Counted from the stretch's first letter, positions 47,487 through 56,308 are shown. The stretch: 64,000 nucleotides of DNA from Hydrogenophaga sp. Root209 (GCF_001428625.1 NZ_LMIE01000003.1:115889-179888); one strand, 5' to 3'. A program made the numbers and translations. The notes: generated by a model not told the origin, from the letters alone.

Positions 47487-48323
47487 ATGAACGCCAACCT
47501 CCTTGCCCTGGGCGCGATCGCGCTGTGGGCCTCCCTCGCCGCACTCGGTGTGGCCCTGTCGCACGTGCCGCCCTTTCTGCTCACCGGGCTCTCGCTGCTG
47601 GTCGGCAGCCTGATCGCGTTGCCGCTCTCGCGCTTCGACTTCCGCCAGTGGCGCGTGCCCCTCAGCACGCTGGCTCTCGGGGTCTACGGCCTGTTCGGCT
47701 TCCACTTCCTGCTCTTCATCGCCCTGCGCCATGCGCCGCCGGTGCAGGCCAACCTGGTCAACTACCTCTGGCCGCTGGGCATCGTGGTGATGGCGCCGCT
47801 GTTCCTGCGGGACGTATCGCTCACCGGCCGGCACGTCTTTGCCGCCCTGCTGGGTTTTGCTGGCGCGGCGCTGGCCATCCTCGGCGGCGCGGGCGATGCG
47901 GGCGACACCCGTTGGGCCTGGGGCTACATCCCGGCGCTGGCCTCGGCCTTCATCTGGGCCAGCTACTCACTGATGACGAAGCGTGTGCGCGCCTTCCCCA
48001 CCGCTGCCATCGGCAGCTTTGCGCTGCTCTCGGGCGCGCTCTCGCTGCTGTGCCACGCGCTGCTGGAGCCCGCCGTCTCGCTCTCGACCCAGGACATGCT
48101 GCTCATCGCCGTGCTGGGCCTGGGACCGCTGGGTGGTGCGTTCTTTCTGTGGGATGCGGCACTCAAGCGTGGCGACGCGCGTCAGATCGGCGTGTTGAGC
48201 TTTCTCACGCCGCTGCTCTCCACGTTGACACTGCTGCTGGTTCGCTCAGAGATGCCGAGTCCGGCGATCGGACTGGCGGCGCTGATGATCGTGGGCGCGG
48301 CGGTGATCGCCACGCGACGCTGA
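47487..48323 (+). CDS. EamA/DMT-family transporter
   Basis: A 278-residue membrane protein with about ten hydrophobic helices and the tandem EamA repeat: first half LALGAIALWASLAALGVALS to FAGAALAILGG, second half WGYIPALASAFIWASYSLMT to GLAALMIVGAAVIAT. Family motifs are APPVQANLVNYLWPLGIVVM and FLTPLLSTLTLLL. It resembles YddG-like exporters of amino acids in that the NYLWP helix is present, but the substrate is not certain. Start at the first ATG of the frame, 105 bp from the divergent glycosyltransferase. Confidence 0.85.
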   Translation: MNANLLALGAIALWASLAALGVALSHVPPFLLTGLSLLVGSLIALPLSRFDFRQWRVPLSTLALGVYGLFGFHFLLFIALRHAPPVQANLVNYLWPLGIVVMAPLFLRDVSLTGRHVFAALLGFAGAALAILGGAGDAGDTRWAWGYIPALASAFIWASYSLMTKRVRAFPTAAIGSFALLSGALSLLCHALLEPAVSLSTQDMLLIAVLGLGPLGGAFFLWDAALKRGDARQIGVLSFLTPLLSTLTLLLVRSEMPSPAIGLAALMIVGAAVIATRR

Positions 48324-48442
48324 CTGACGATTCGGCGTCGGGCCGCCCCAAGCCGGATCAGCCCCCGGACCCGGCAAGGACCGGGGCCCTTCCCCGTCCT
48401 GGGGCAGCGACCCGCGCAGCGGCGGAGCGTGGGGGCCAACGT
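48324..48442. repeat. GC-rich intergenic repeat-like segment between convergent genes
   Basis: These 119 bases hold several short palindromes and G/C blocks, such as CCCCGTCCTGGGG and GACCCGCGCAGCGGCGGAGC followed by GTGGGGGCC. From memory such phrases recur at gene ends in Comamonadaceae genomes, so it may be a dispersed REP-like element. It lies between the DMT and ptsI stops and could end transcription both ways. Confidence 0.4.
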
Positions 48443-50194
48443 TCAGTCGGTCATCAGTGCTGCGGGATCTTCCGCCGCCAGCACGGTCTGCGCCCACGTC
48501 TGCAGCCTTGTCGTGTCGCAACGCAATATCTGTTGCTTGACCGCAAGGATCTGCGAAGGGTGCATGGAAAAACTGCGCAGGCCCAGGCCGAGCAGCAGGC
48601 GCGTCATGGCCACGTCGCCCGCCATTTCACCGCACACGCTCACGCCCTTGCCCTGCTCGTGGCACTGCGCGATGGTGTTGGCCAGCAGGTGCAGCACGGC
48701 AGGGTGCACCGGGTCATAGAGGTGCGAGACGGCTTCGTCGGCGCGATCGATCGCCAGCGTGTACTGGATCAGGTCGTTGGTGCCGATCGACAGGAAGTCG
48801 AAGTGCTTGAGAAACAGCGGAATGGTGAGCGCCGCCGCGGGCACTTCGATCATGGCGCCCAGCTTCACCACCCCCTGGCGCACACCCGCGGCCTCCAGTT
48901 GTTCGCGGGCGCGATGCACCAGAGCGAGCGTCTGGCGGATTTCGCTCGCGTGCGCGAGCATGGGAATGAGCAGGTGCACCGGCCCGTGCGCGGCCGCGCG
49001 CAGGATGGCGCGCAACTGCGCGAGAAACATGGCCGGATCCGCCAGGCTCCAGCGGATGGCGCGCAGGCCCAGTGCCGGGTTGAGGTGGTCTTCGCCAGCG
49101 CGTTGGGCCACACGGTCCAAGGGCTTGTCGGCCCCCACATCCACCGTGCGAATGGTCACCGGCAAGCCCTGCATGCCCTCGACCGCGCGTTTGTAGGCCT
49201 GGTACTGCTCTTCCTCGTCGGGCAGTTTGCCGTTGCGCCCCATGAAGAGGAACTCGCTGCGGAACAGGCCCACGCCCACGGCTCCGGCCTTGAGGGCGCC
49301 CACGGCGTCCTCGGGCTGTTCGATGTTGGCCAGCAGTTCTATCTTCTGTCCGTCGAGCGTGACGGCGGGCGTGTTCTTCAGGCGCGACAGGCGCTCGCGC
49401 TCGACTTCGCCCTGGCGCTGCTTGAAACCGTATTCGGCCAGCAGGATGGGCGAGGGGTCGATCACCACCACGCCGGCATCGCCGTCGATGATGACCCAGT
49501 CGTCCTGCTCAATCAACTGGCTGGCCGAGCGCGCGCCGACCACCGCCGGGATGTCCATGCTGCGCGCGACGATGGCGGTGTGGCTGGTCTTGCCGCCCAC
49601 GTCGGTGACGAAGCCGGCAAACACGCTCTGCTTGAACTGCAGCATGTCTGCCGGCGAGAGATCGTGCGCAATGAGCACCAGCGGCACGTCGACCGCGCTG
49701 TCCTGCCCGGGGCGCGGCTGGCCCACACCCACCGGGGACGTCACGCCGCGCATCACCCGCAGGATGCGCTCGACCACCTGCTCCAGATCGGCCTTGCGCT
49801 CTCGCAAGTAGGGATCTTCCATTTCGTCGAACTGGCGCGCGATCACCTCCAGCTGGGTGGTGAGCGCCCATTCGGCGTTGTAGTGGCGCTCGACAATCCA
49901 GTGCTTCACGCCGTTGGTGAGCTGCTCGTCCTGCAGCAGCATCAGGTGCACGTCGAGCAAGGCGGTGAGTTCGGGGTGCGCGTCCGAAGGACCCAGGTCG
50001 TGCAGGCTCTGCTGCACCTTCAGGATTTCGGCTGCGACCTCGTTGCGCGCATGGCGCAGCCGCTCGATCTCGCCGTCGACCTGCTCGGTCTGCACGAAGT
50101 AGTGCGCCACGTCGATGCGGCTCGACGCCACGATCACCGCGCGCCCGATGGCAATGCCCCGGGAGACGGCCAGACCGTGAACGCTGAAACTCAC
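48443..50194 (-). CDS. ptsI: phosphoenolpyruvate-protein phosphotransferase (PTS enzyme I)
   Basis: A 583-residue enzyme I that takes phosphate from PEP and passes it to HPr. The phosphorylated histidine is H205 in GGKTSHTAIVARSMDIPAVV; the PEP-binding site shows GVGLFRSEFLFMGR and the C-terminal LSIGTNDLIQYTLAIDRADE and GKGVSVCGEMAGDVAM with the catalytic Cys. No extra GAF domain is present, so it is the classical type rather than PtsP. It overlaps HPr by 4 bp. No EIIB or EIIC gene is nearby. Confidence 0.95.
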   Translation of the reverse strand: MSFSVHGLAVSRGIAIGRAVIVASSRIDVAHYFVQTEQVDGEIERLRHARNEVAAEILKVQQSLHDLGPSDAHPELTALLDVHLMLLQDEQLTNGVKHWIVERHYNAEWALTTQLEVIARQFDEMEDPYLRERKADLEQVVERILRVMRGVTSPVGVGQPRPGQDSAVDVPLVLIAHDLSPADMLQFKQSVFAGFVTDVGGKTSHTAIVARSMDIPAVVGARSASQLIEQDDWVIIDGDAGVVVIDPSPILLAEYGFKQRQGEVERERLSRLKNTPAVTLDGQKIELLANIEQPEDAVGALKAGAVGVGLFRSEFLFMGRNGKLPDEEEQYQAYKRAVEGMQGLPVTIRTVDVGADKPLDRVAQRAGEDHLNPALGLRAIRWSLADPAMFLAQLRAILRAAAHGPVHLLIPMLAHASEIRQTLALVHRAREQLEAAGVRQGVVKLGAMIEVPAAALTIPLFLKHFDFLSIGTNDLIQYTLAIDRADEAVSHLYDPVHPAVLHLLANTIAQCHEQGKGVSVCGEMAGDVAMTRLLLGLGLRSFSMHPSQILAVKQQILRCDTTRLQTWAQTVLAAEDPAALMTD

Positions 50195-50460
50195 TCACCC
50201 TCTCCGAACTTGTCGTTGATCAACGCGATGAGCGCATCCATCGCGACCTGTTCATCGGCCCCGATGGTCTCGACCTCGACCGTGCTGCCCAGACCCGCCG
50301 CCAGCATCATCACGCCCATGATGCTTTTGGCGTTCACGCGGCGGTCGCCGCGCGACATCCACACATCGCTGGCAAAGCTGCCAGCGAGTTTGGTGAGTTT
50401 GGCCGAGGCGCGTGCGTGCAGCCCGAGCTTATTGCTGATGGTCACGGTGGTCTTGATCAT
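50191..50460 (-). CDS. ptsH: PTS phosphocarrier protein HPr
   Basis: An 89-residue HPr. H15 (LGLHARAS) is the phosphate-accepting residue; S46 (NAKSIMGVMML) is the position that HPr kinase would modify in organisms that have one. Length is normal. It is wedged between EIIA (32-bp overlap on its start side) and enzyme I (4-bp overlap), so the three should be made in a fixed ratio. Confidence 0.96.
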   Translation of the reverse strand: MIKTTVTISNKLGLHARASAKLTKLAGSFASDVWMSRGDRRVNAKSIMGVMMLAAGLGSTVEVETIGADEQVAMDALIALINDKFGEGE

Positions 50461-50875
50461 GGGTGGCTCGTCTGGCCTGGTTCTGCGGAGCGGTCACCGC
50501 CACCTGAATCACCCCCTGCGTGGCGCCGATCATGGCGCGCGAGATCAGCGCGTCCAATGACTCGTGGCGGTACGACACGGTGCGCAGCAGCATGGGCAGG
50601 TTCACGCCCGTAATCAACTTGGAGTTGATGCCGTCGATCAGTTTTTGCGCCACATTGCACGGCGTGGCGCCGAACACGTCGGTCACCACCAGGATTTGCG
50701 GCAGGTGCATCTGGCGCATGAGCGCGCGCGCCTGTGCCAGCGATTCTTCGGGCGGTACGTTGGGTTGGACATCCAGCGCCGAGATAGCCTCGGTGCTGTC
50801 GGGGAACACATGCATGACGCACTGACGCAAGGCCGAAGCCAAGGGTGCGTGCGCGATGATGAGGATGCCGTTCAT
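50429..50875 (-). CDS. PTS EIIA component, mannose/fructose (ManX-like) family
   Basis: A 148-residue EIIA-Man fold protein. H9 in MNGILIIAHAPLASALRQCV is the phosphorylation site; QILVVTDVFGATPCNVAQKL and INSKLITGVNLPMLLRTVSY follow as in the family. The tail (QNQARRATHDQDHRDHQQ) is polar and overlaps HPr. With no transport EIIB/C, it is likely a regulatory phosphorelay as known for Burkholderiales and other proteobacteria, perhaps adjusting carbon storage or nitrogen response (inference). It starts 9 bp downstream of the MFS gene's end. Confidence 0.9.
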   Translation of the reverse strand: MNGILIIAHAPLASALRQCVMHVFPDSTEAISALDVQPNVPPEESLAQARALMRQMHLPQILVVTDVFGATPCNVAQKLIDGINSKLITGVNLPMLLRTVSYRHESLDALISRAMIGATQGVIQVAVTAPQNQARRATHDQDHRDHQQ

Positions 50876-50884
50876 GGATGCAGT

Positions 50885-52150
50885 TTAGCCGGCCTGCGCT
50901 CTGGGGCGGGTACGCCAGGCGCGCCAGAAAGCGAGGTAGGCGAAGACGCAACACACACCAAAGATCGCAATGGCGCCGCGGTAGCGATCGGCTTCGCTCC
51001 AGCCGAACACCATGAGTGCTTCGATCAGCAGGCCAATGCCCCATTGCACACCAAACACCCCGCCGAAGATGGCCAGGTTGTAGGCCGACAGCGCACGACC
51101 CGCCGCCTCGGCGGGCAAGGCCAGCGCCACAGCGGGCTGAGACAACGACACAAAGGTGCTGGTCACGCAGAACAGCGCCCACAACTCCCAGCCCGCGTCC
51201 GAGCCCAGCAACACGATGGCCGTCAGCACGGCGAAGCTCGATGGCAGACCCCAGGCGATCAGCCGCTCGGGCCGCAGACCGCGGCGCGCCAGGTTGGGGC
51301 TGACCACGCCCCAGAGCCAGAAGGTGCAGAGCATCGACAGGTTGATGCCGAACAGGCCGGTGGCCGCTTGCTGCGGGGTGTAGCCCGCCACTTTCACCAT
51401 CCACGGCCCCGCCCACAGGGTCTGCACCGCCACCATGCCGCCGTAATTGACGAAGCCGATCGGCAGCATCTGGCGGAAATAGGCGTTGCGCCAGATGAAG
51501 CCGTAGCCCTTTGAATCCGACGGTGGATCCTGCAGCGAGGGCGGCGCCGCCTGGCGCCAGCGCGGCACGATGAGCGCGATGCCCACCATCGACAGCCCAA
51601 TCAGCCCGGCCAGCATCCAGAACAATCCACGCCAGCCGGTGTAGGGCATGAGCCACTGCACCGGCAAGGTGGCGGCCACCATGCCCAGCGATCCGGTCAT
51701 GAGCATCCAGGAGTTCGCCCGCAGCTGCGTGGCGGGCGTGAGCCAGCGGCGAAAGCCGGTGAGCGGCGCCATCAGGCAGGCGCTCACGCCCATGCCGGTA
51801 AGCATGCGCGCGGCCAGCAAACCCGAGAAACTCGTGGCCAGCGCAAAGGCCATGCAGCCGAGCACCGCCACGGTGAGAAATGCCAGGATCACCTTGCGCG
51901 GACCGTGGCGGTCCAGCCAGTTGCCCAGGGGCAACTGGGTCATTGCGAAGCCCAGAAAGTAACCGCCGGCCAACAACCCGAGGTCGCCAGCGTTCAGGTC
52001 CAGTTCCGCGCTCAGCGTGGGCGAGAGCGTGGCCGTGATGGCTCGCACCAGCGCCGAGAAAAAATACGCGATCGCAAAGGTCAGGAAGACGATGATCGCG
52101 GCCCGCGTCCCCAGCGCGTCGCCGGCGGCGTGTGTCGGTGCGCGGGTCAT
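50885..52150 (-). CDS. MFS transporter
   Basis: A 421-residue major facilitator with 12 predicted helices. The N-terminal half has IIVFLTFAIAYFFSALVRAI and AELDLNAGDLGLLAGGYFLG, and after helix 2 the loop GNWLDRHGPRKVIL matches the MFS consensus (G..DR.G.R). The central loop is short. Substrate unknown; the family resembles nitrate/sugar-acid/cyanate type carriers in overall layout only. It overlaps the lipoprotein gene by 4 bp and leads into the PTS genes 9 bp later, so all may share one transcript. Confidence 0.85.
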   Translation of the reverse strand: MTRAPTHAAGDALGTRAAIIVFLTFAIAYFFSALVRAITATLSPTLSAELDLNAGDLGLLAGGYFLGFAMTQLPLGNWLDRHGPRKVILAFLTVAVLGCMAFALATSFSGLLAARMLTGMGVSACLMAPLTGFRRWLTPATQLRANSWMLMTGSLGMVAATLPVQWLMPYTGWRGLFWMLAGLIGLSMVGIALIVPRWRQAAPPSLQDPPSDSKGYGFIWRNAYFRQMLPIGFVNYGGMVAVQTLWAGPWMVKVAGYTPQQAATGLFGINLSMLCTFWLWGVVSPNLARRGLRPERLIAWGLPSSFAVLTAIVLLGSDAGWELWALFCVTSTFVSLSQPAVALALPAEAAGRALSAYNLAIFGGVFGVQWGIGLLIEALMVFGWSEADRYRGAIAIFGVCCVFAYLAFWRAWRTRPRAQAG

Positions 52151-52701
52151 GGCAGCTTCAGTCCATCAAAAAACGTGGTGCTCACCTCGTCACTGGGCGC
52201 AACGCCATACATCGCCGCCTGGAACACCTGCGAGCCCCGCGCGAAGTACACCGCGCGGCTCTGCACCGGCTGACCTTGCGGATCGATGCCCAGCGCGGTG
52301 ATGCCTTGCGCCAACGTCGAACCGGCCACAGTGGCTGCCCAGCGGTGCGCCGGATCGGCCTGCAGTGCCGGGTCGACGCGGATGGCTGCGAGCGCGGCGC
52401 GTTGCCAATCGGTGAGCGTGGCGGGCACTGCAGCGGCGTCTTGCACATCGGCCCAGGCCAGGGCAAAGGTGAGGCCCCCAGCCTTGCAGCTGTGCATGTG
52501 CAGCACCGTGGGTGCGCCACCCAAAGGCACCGAGCGCTCGGCAGTCTCGGGCTTGCACGGCATGAGCGCCTGCACAGGCGTGCCCTCGGGGCGCAGTTCA
52601 CGCCAGTTGAAGGTGGGGTTGCAGGCGGTCAGCGCCAGGGCCATCAGCACGCCGATGGGCCAAGGTCGGCACATGGCGCGGTGGGATGCAGGTGAAGACA
52701 T
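52147..52701 (-). CDS. putative lipoprotein of unknown function
   Basis: A 184-residue protein that I do not recognise. A hydrophobic stretch PWPIGVLMALALTACNPTFN with lipobox LTAC marks it as a probable lipoprotein; the first residues before it are polar. The mature part has three Cys (KPETAERSVPLGG region flanked by CKPE and HSCKAGG), an alpha-helix DWQRAALAAIRVDPA and an end MYGVAPSDEVSTTFFDGLKL, which is typical of small periplasmic proteins of Comamonadaceae. Two starts (52701 or 52674) are possible. The stop overlaps the MFS start, so it belongs to that operon. Confidence 0.6.
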   Translation of the reverse strand: MSSPASHRAMCRPWPIGVLMALALTACNPTFNWRELRPEGTPVQALMPCKPETAERSVPLGGAPTVLHMHSCKAGGLTFALAWADVQDAAAVPATLTDWQRAALAAIRVDPALQADPAHRWAATVAGSTLAQGITALGIDPQGQPVQSRAVYFARGSQVFQAAMYGVAPSDEVSTTFFDGLKLP

Positions 52702-52768
52702 GGGATGGAGAGAGGCACGCCACAGCGGGGACACCGCGGTGCCCACAGCGTCGAGCACAATGGCAAAC

Positions 52769-54034
52769 ATGAATGCTCTGGATGGTATCCGCATACTCGA
52801 TTTGTCCCGCGTGCTCGCCGGCCCCTGGTGCACGCAGACGTTGGCCGATCTGGGCGCCGATGTGGTCAAGGTTGAACGCCCGCCCGGCCACAACCACCCT
52901 GGGGGTGATGACACGCGTGGCTGGGGCCCACCTTTCCTGCGCGGGCGCGACGGCGCCGACACCGCCGAGGCCGCCTACTACCTGGGCGCCAACCGCAACA
53001 AGCGCTCCATCACCTGCGACATCGCCACGCCGGCAGGCCAGGCGCTGATCCGTGAACTCGCCGCCAAGGCCGACGTGTTTGTCGAGAACTACAAGGTCGG
53101 CGACATGGCGCGCTACGGTCTGGACTTCGACAGCCTTCGCGTCCTCAACCCCCGGCTGGTGTACTGCTCCATCACCGGCTTCGGCCAGACCGGCGCCTAC
53201 AAGGAGCGCGCGGGCTACGACTTCGCGATCCAGGCCATGGGCGGTCTGATGAGCGTGACCGGCGAGCGCGACGACCTGCCCGGCGGTGGCCCACAAAAGG
53301 TGGGGGTCGCGGTGGCGGATCTGTTCACTGGTTTGTACGCGACCGTGGCCATCCAGGCCGCGCTGCGCCACGCCGAGCGCACGGGCGAGGGCCAGCACAT
53401 CGACATGGCGCTGCTCGACACCCAGGTGGCCATGCTGGCCAACCTGGGCGCCAACTACCTGGTGCGCGGCCGCGACGACGGCAAGGTGCCGGGTCGTGCG
53501 GGCAATGCCCACGCCAACATCGTTCCTTACCAGGTGTTCGAGGTCGCCCCCGATACCCAGGGTCTGGCGCAACACATCATCCTGGCGGTGGGCAACGACG
53601 GCCAGTTCGCCAAGTTTTGTGCCGTGGCGGGCCAGCCCGAACTGGCCACCGACGCGCGCTTTGCGCAGAACCAGAACCGGGTGCGCCACCGCGCCGTGCT
53701 GGTGCCGCTGCTGGAAACCATTCTCAAGACCCGCACCAAGGCCGACTGGCTCGCCGCACTGGAAGCGGCCAAGGTGCCCTGCGGACCCATCAACAACCTG
53801 GCCGAGGTGTTTGCCGACGAACACGTGCTCTCGCGCGGCATGGTGCAGCGCTGGTCGCACCCGCTGGCCGATCAGGTTGATCTGGTCGCCAGCCCGCTCA
53901 AGCTCAGCGCCACCCCCGTGCGCAACGACCTGCCGCCACCGTTGCTGGGCCAGCACACGGCCGAGGTGCTGGGCGACTGGCTGGGCAGCACGCCCGAACA
54001 ACTGGCCGCGCTGCAACGCAGCGGCGCGGTCTGA
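52769..54034 (+). CDS. class III (CaiB/BaiF) CoA-transferase
   Basis: A 421-residue family III CoA-transferase with GIRILDLSRVLAGPWCTQTL, NKRSITCDIATPAGQALIRE and ITGFGQTGAYKERAGYDFAI; D151 is the expected catalytic Asp. It is close to the enzyme at 14826 and belongs to the subgroup with DDTRGWGPPFL at the N-terminus. Outside the catabolic cluster, next to a thioredoxin-fold gene, so it may be the housekeeping member of the family. An ATG 9 bp upstream is an alternative start. It is divergent from the lipoprotein gene with 67 bp between. Confidence 0.9.
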   Translation: MNALDGIRILDLSRVLAGPWCTQTLADLGADVVKVERPPGHNHPGGDDTRGWGPPFLRGRDGADTAEAAYYLGANRNKRSITCDIATPAGQALIRELAAKADVFVENYKVGDMARYGLDFDSLRVLNPRLVYCSITGFGQTGAYKERAGYDFAIQAMGGLMSVTGERDDLPGGGPQKVGVAVADLFTGLYATVAIQAALRHAERTGEGQHIDMALLDTQVAMLANLGANYLVRGRDDGKVPGRAGNAHANIVPYQVFEVAPDTQGLAQHIILAVGNDGQFAKFCAVAGQPELATDARFAQNQNRVRHRAVLVPLLETILKTRTKADWLAALEAAKVPCGPINNLAEVFADEHVLSRGMVQRWSHPLADQVDLVASPLKLSATPVRNDLPPPLLGQHTAEVLGDWLGSTPEQLAALQRSGAV

Positions 54035-54045
54035 CCCAGGCGACC

Positions 54046-54459
54046 ATGGCCACCGCTGCACCGACCTTGCCCACACCCGTCTCGCTGCGCGGCGCCGCCC
54101 AGGCCGCCGCCGCACGCGGTGAGCCGCTGGTGGTCATGACCACGCTCAAAGGCTGCGTGTACTGCGAACTGGTGCGCAACAACTACCTGGCACCCATGCG
54201 CCGCGACGGCGAGCTGGTGGCGGTGCAGATCGACGTGCAGGACCGGCAGTCCAACCTGCAGGGGTTTGCGGGCGACACGACGACACCGGCCGATCAGGCC
54301 CGGGCCTGGAAGGCGCGTTTCACGCCCACCGTGATGTTCTTCGGCCCCGATGGCCAGGAGCTCGCCGAGCGCCTGGTGGGTGTGGCCGTGCCCGACTTCT
54401 ACGGCGAGTACCTGAATGCACGTCTGGCCGAGGCGCGAGCCAAGCTCAAGAAAAACTGA
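54046..54459 (+). CDS. thioredoxin-fold protein (SoxW-like)
   Basis: A 137-residue thioredoxin-like protein with the redox pair C37-V-Y-C40 in LKGCVYCELVRNNYL and the cis-Pro region KARFTPTVMFFGPDGQELAE. No signal peptide is evident (Ala/Thr/Pro start), so it may be cytosolic, although similar SoxW proteins are exported. It follows the CoA-transferase by 11 bp. Probably a disulfide reductase of unknown target. Confidence 0.82.
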   Translation: MATAAPTLPTPVSLRGAAQAAAARGEPLVVMTTLKGCVYCELVRNNYLAPMRRDGELVAVQIDVQDRQSNLQGFAGDTTTPADQARAWKARFTPTVMFFGPDGQELAERLVGVAVPDFYGEYLNARLAEARAKLKKN

Positions 54460-54480
54460 ACACGCGACGTCAGCAGGCGC

Positions 54481-55182
54481 TTACTTTATTGCACCGAACA
54501 CCTTCTTGAGGATGGCGCTGCCGGTGCCCACCGGGTCTTGGCGAATCTTGCGTTCTTCCTCGCCGATGATGGTGTAGAGGCCGTCGAGCGACTTGCCGGT
54601 CACGTATTTCTGGATGTTGGCGTCTTCGGCCTTGACCAGCCCGATGCCCGCCGCTTTGCCCGCCACCTTGTTGTACTGGTTGGCCAAGCCCACTTTTTCG
54701 GTGGCCCGGGTGACGATGGGCAGGAATTTTTCGCCCAGTGGCAAGCGCGTCTTGTCGGCAAAGAACTGGGTCACCGAATTGTCGCCACCGCCCAGGATGT
54801 TCTTGGCGTCCGAAACGCTCATGGACTTGACCGCGTTCACCAGCAGATCACGCCCCATGGGCACGGCGGCCTCGGCCGCGCGGTTCATGCTGGTGACCAG
54901 TTCGTCCACGCGCTTGCCTTGGCCTGTGAGTTTCAGGAGCTTGGACGCATCTTCCAGAAAACCGGGCAAAGGAATCCGAACTTTCGGGTTGCCGAGGAAT
55001 CCATCGGTCTTGCCCAGCAGCGCCACGGCCGCCAAAGCACCTTTTTCCAGAGCCACCTTGATGCCCTTGCTGGCATCAGCTTCCGTGAGATCGCCCAGCG
55101 ACAAGGCCCGCGCCTGCTGGTGGGCGGCCAGGATGAGGAGGCCGAGGGCGGCGGTGGACTGGGTAAACTGGCGGCGCTGCAT
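54481..55182 (-). CDS. DUF4197 family exported protein
   Basis: A 233-residue protein whose signal peptide is MQRRQFTQSTAALGLLILAA, with double arginine. The mature part LSLGDLTEADASKGIKVALE, GFLGNPKVRIPLPGFLEDAS and PVGTGSAILKKVFGAIK at the end are the DUF4197 conserved segments. The function is unknown; it should be periplasmic. AGGAG lies 7 bases before the ATG at 55182. The large open frame beyond it is a shadow of the divergent thiol protein gene. Confidence 0.88.
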   Translation of the reverse strand: MQRRQFTQSTAALGLLILAAHQQARALSLGDLTEADASKGIKVALEKGALAAVALLGKTDGFLGNPKVRIPLPGFLEDASKLLKLTGQGKRVDELVTSMNRAAEAAVPMGRDLLVNAVKSMSVSDAKNILGGGDNSVTQFFADKTRLPLGEKFLPIVTRATEKVGLANQYNKVAGKAAGIGLVKAEDANIQKYVTGKSLDGLYTIIGEEERKIRQDPVGTGSAILKKVFGAIK

Positions 55183-55251
55183 GCGGTGTCTCCTGAGATG
55201 CTGATGAACGAACGACGTGGGGCAATGTAGCCCCCGGGAAGTGAAAAAACA

Positions 55252-55776
55252 ATGACCGAACTTGACCGACCCGGCCTCTTGCGCCGTCGCAGCCTGGCCA
55301 CCGCCGCCGCGCTGGGTGCCGCCGCCGTGCTGGGACTCGCGGGTTGCGCGGGCGGCGAAGCTGCCCCCAACTCCACCTTCGTGCTGCTCGACGGTTCCAA
55401 GGCCACCACCGCCGACCTCCAGGGCAAGGTGACCCTGGTGAATTTCTGGGCCACCACCTGCGTCTCCTGCGTGAAGGAAATGCCGCAGATCGTGGCCACC
55501 TGGCACAAGTACCAGGCCCAGGGATTCGACACCGTGGCCGTGGCCATGGAGTACGACCCACCCAACTGGGTGCTCAATTTCGCGCAGAGCCGCCAGCTGC
55601 CCTTCAAGGTGGCGCTGGACAACACCGGTGAGATCGCTCAGCAGTGGGGCGACGTCAAGCTCACGCCCACGACTTACCTGGTTGACAAGCAGGGCCGCAT
55701 CGTCAAGCGCTTTGTGGGCGAGCCCGACTTCGCCGCCCTGCACCAACTCATCGAGAAACTGCTGGCCCAGACCTGA
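55252..55776 (+). CDS. TlpA-like thiol-disulfide protein (lipoprotein)
   Basis: A 174-residue TlpA/ResA family thioredoxin-like protein. LLRRRSLATAAALGAAAVLG then LAGC gives a probable lipobox with Cys32, so it should be a lipoprotein outside the inner membrane. The redox motif is C70-V-S-C73 in NFWATTCVSCVKEMPQIV and the cis-Pro loop is VKLTPTTYLVDKQGRIVKRF. Often linked with cytochrome c maturation; cytochrome genes follow here. Divergent from the DUF4197 gene, with 69 bp between. Confidence 0.88.
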   Translation: MTELDRPGLLRRRSLATAAALGAAAVLGLAGCAGGEAAPNSTFVLLDGSKATTADLQGKVTLVNFWATTCVSCVKEMPQIVATWHKYQAQGFDTVAVAMEYDPPNWVLNFAQSRQLPFKVALDNTGEIAQQWGDVKLTPTTYLVDKQGRIVKRFVGEPDFAALHQLIEKLLAQT

Positions 55777-55798
55777 AACTTGCCAGGCGCCAGACAAC

Positions 55799-55828
55799 AA
55801 AAAGCCGGGCCCCAAGACCCGGCTTTTT
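55799..55828. terminator. bidirectional intrinsic terminator
   Basis: AAAAAGCCGGG (55799-55809) and CCCGGCTTTTT (55818-55828) form an 11-bp stem with an 8-base loop and T-runs on both strands, between the convergent tlpA-like and cytochrome c' genes. Confidence 0.9.
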
Positions 55829-55855
55829 GCATGGCGGTTCAGACCGCGATCGAGA

Positions 55856-56308
55856 TCAATCCTTGCGGTAGGCGTCGTGGCAGGCTTTGCAGGTTTGACC
55901 CACGGCGCCGAAGGCCGTTTTCACGGCGTCCAGGTTGCCCGTCTTGGCAGCAGCGCTCAGCTTGGCCGTCTCCACCTGCAGCTTGTCTGCGCCTTCCTTG
56001 AACTTCGCCTGCTCGGTCCAGATGGCGGGGAGCGCGCGTATGTCACCCTTGTCGGTGCCCGGGCCAAACCCCTCCCACGGCAGCTTGCTCATCGTCTCGA
56101 CAATGGCCGCGCTGTCGGCCGCCACCTTCGGGTCGAATGGCACGCGGCCGTTGACCATGGCGCCAACGCGTCCGAAATGGCTGGCCATCACGGTGAAGGC
56201 GGCCTTGCGGTACTTGACAGCATCCTCGGGCTTCTGGAACTGGGCGAATGCCGGGGCAGACAGGCTGGTGATCGCAACGGCCATGGCCAACGGGGCGAGA
56301 AACTTCAT
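55856..56308 (-). CDS. cytochrome c' (cytochrome c prime family)
   Basis: A 150-residue precursor: signal peptide MKFLAPLAMAVAITSLSAPA then FAQ, and a four-helix bundle with the heme site CKACH near the C-terminus (FGAVGQTCKACHDAYRKD), as in cytochrome c', whose five-coordinate heme binds NO and CO. EDAVKYRKAAFTVMASHFGR is the conserved first helix. The ATG at 56308 has AGGAG 5 bases upstream. The divergent neighbour is a cytochrome b561, a common pairing. Confidence 0.92.
   Translation of the reverse strand: MKFLAPLAMAVAITSLSAPAFAQFQKPEDAVKYRKAAFTVMASHFGRVGAMVNGRVPFDPKVAADSAAIVETMSKLPWEGFGPGTDKGDIRALPAIWTEQAKFKEGADKLQVETAKLSAAAKTGNLDAVKTAFGAVGQTCKACHDAYRKD

Noticed and set aside
47432-50560. 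A 1042-codon plus-strand open frame across the DMT and PTS genes
   Set aside because: It is out of frame with the DMT gene and antisense to ptsI and ptsH, with His/Gln/Arg-rich low-information sequence. The real proteins in the other frames are unambiguous.
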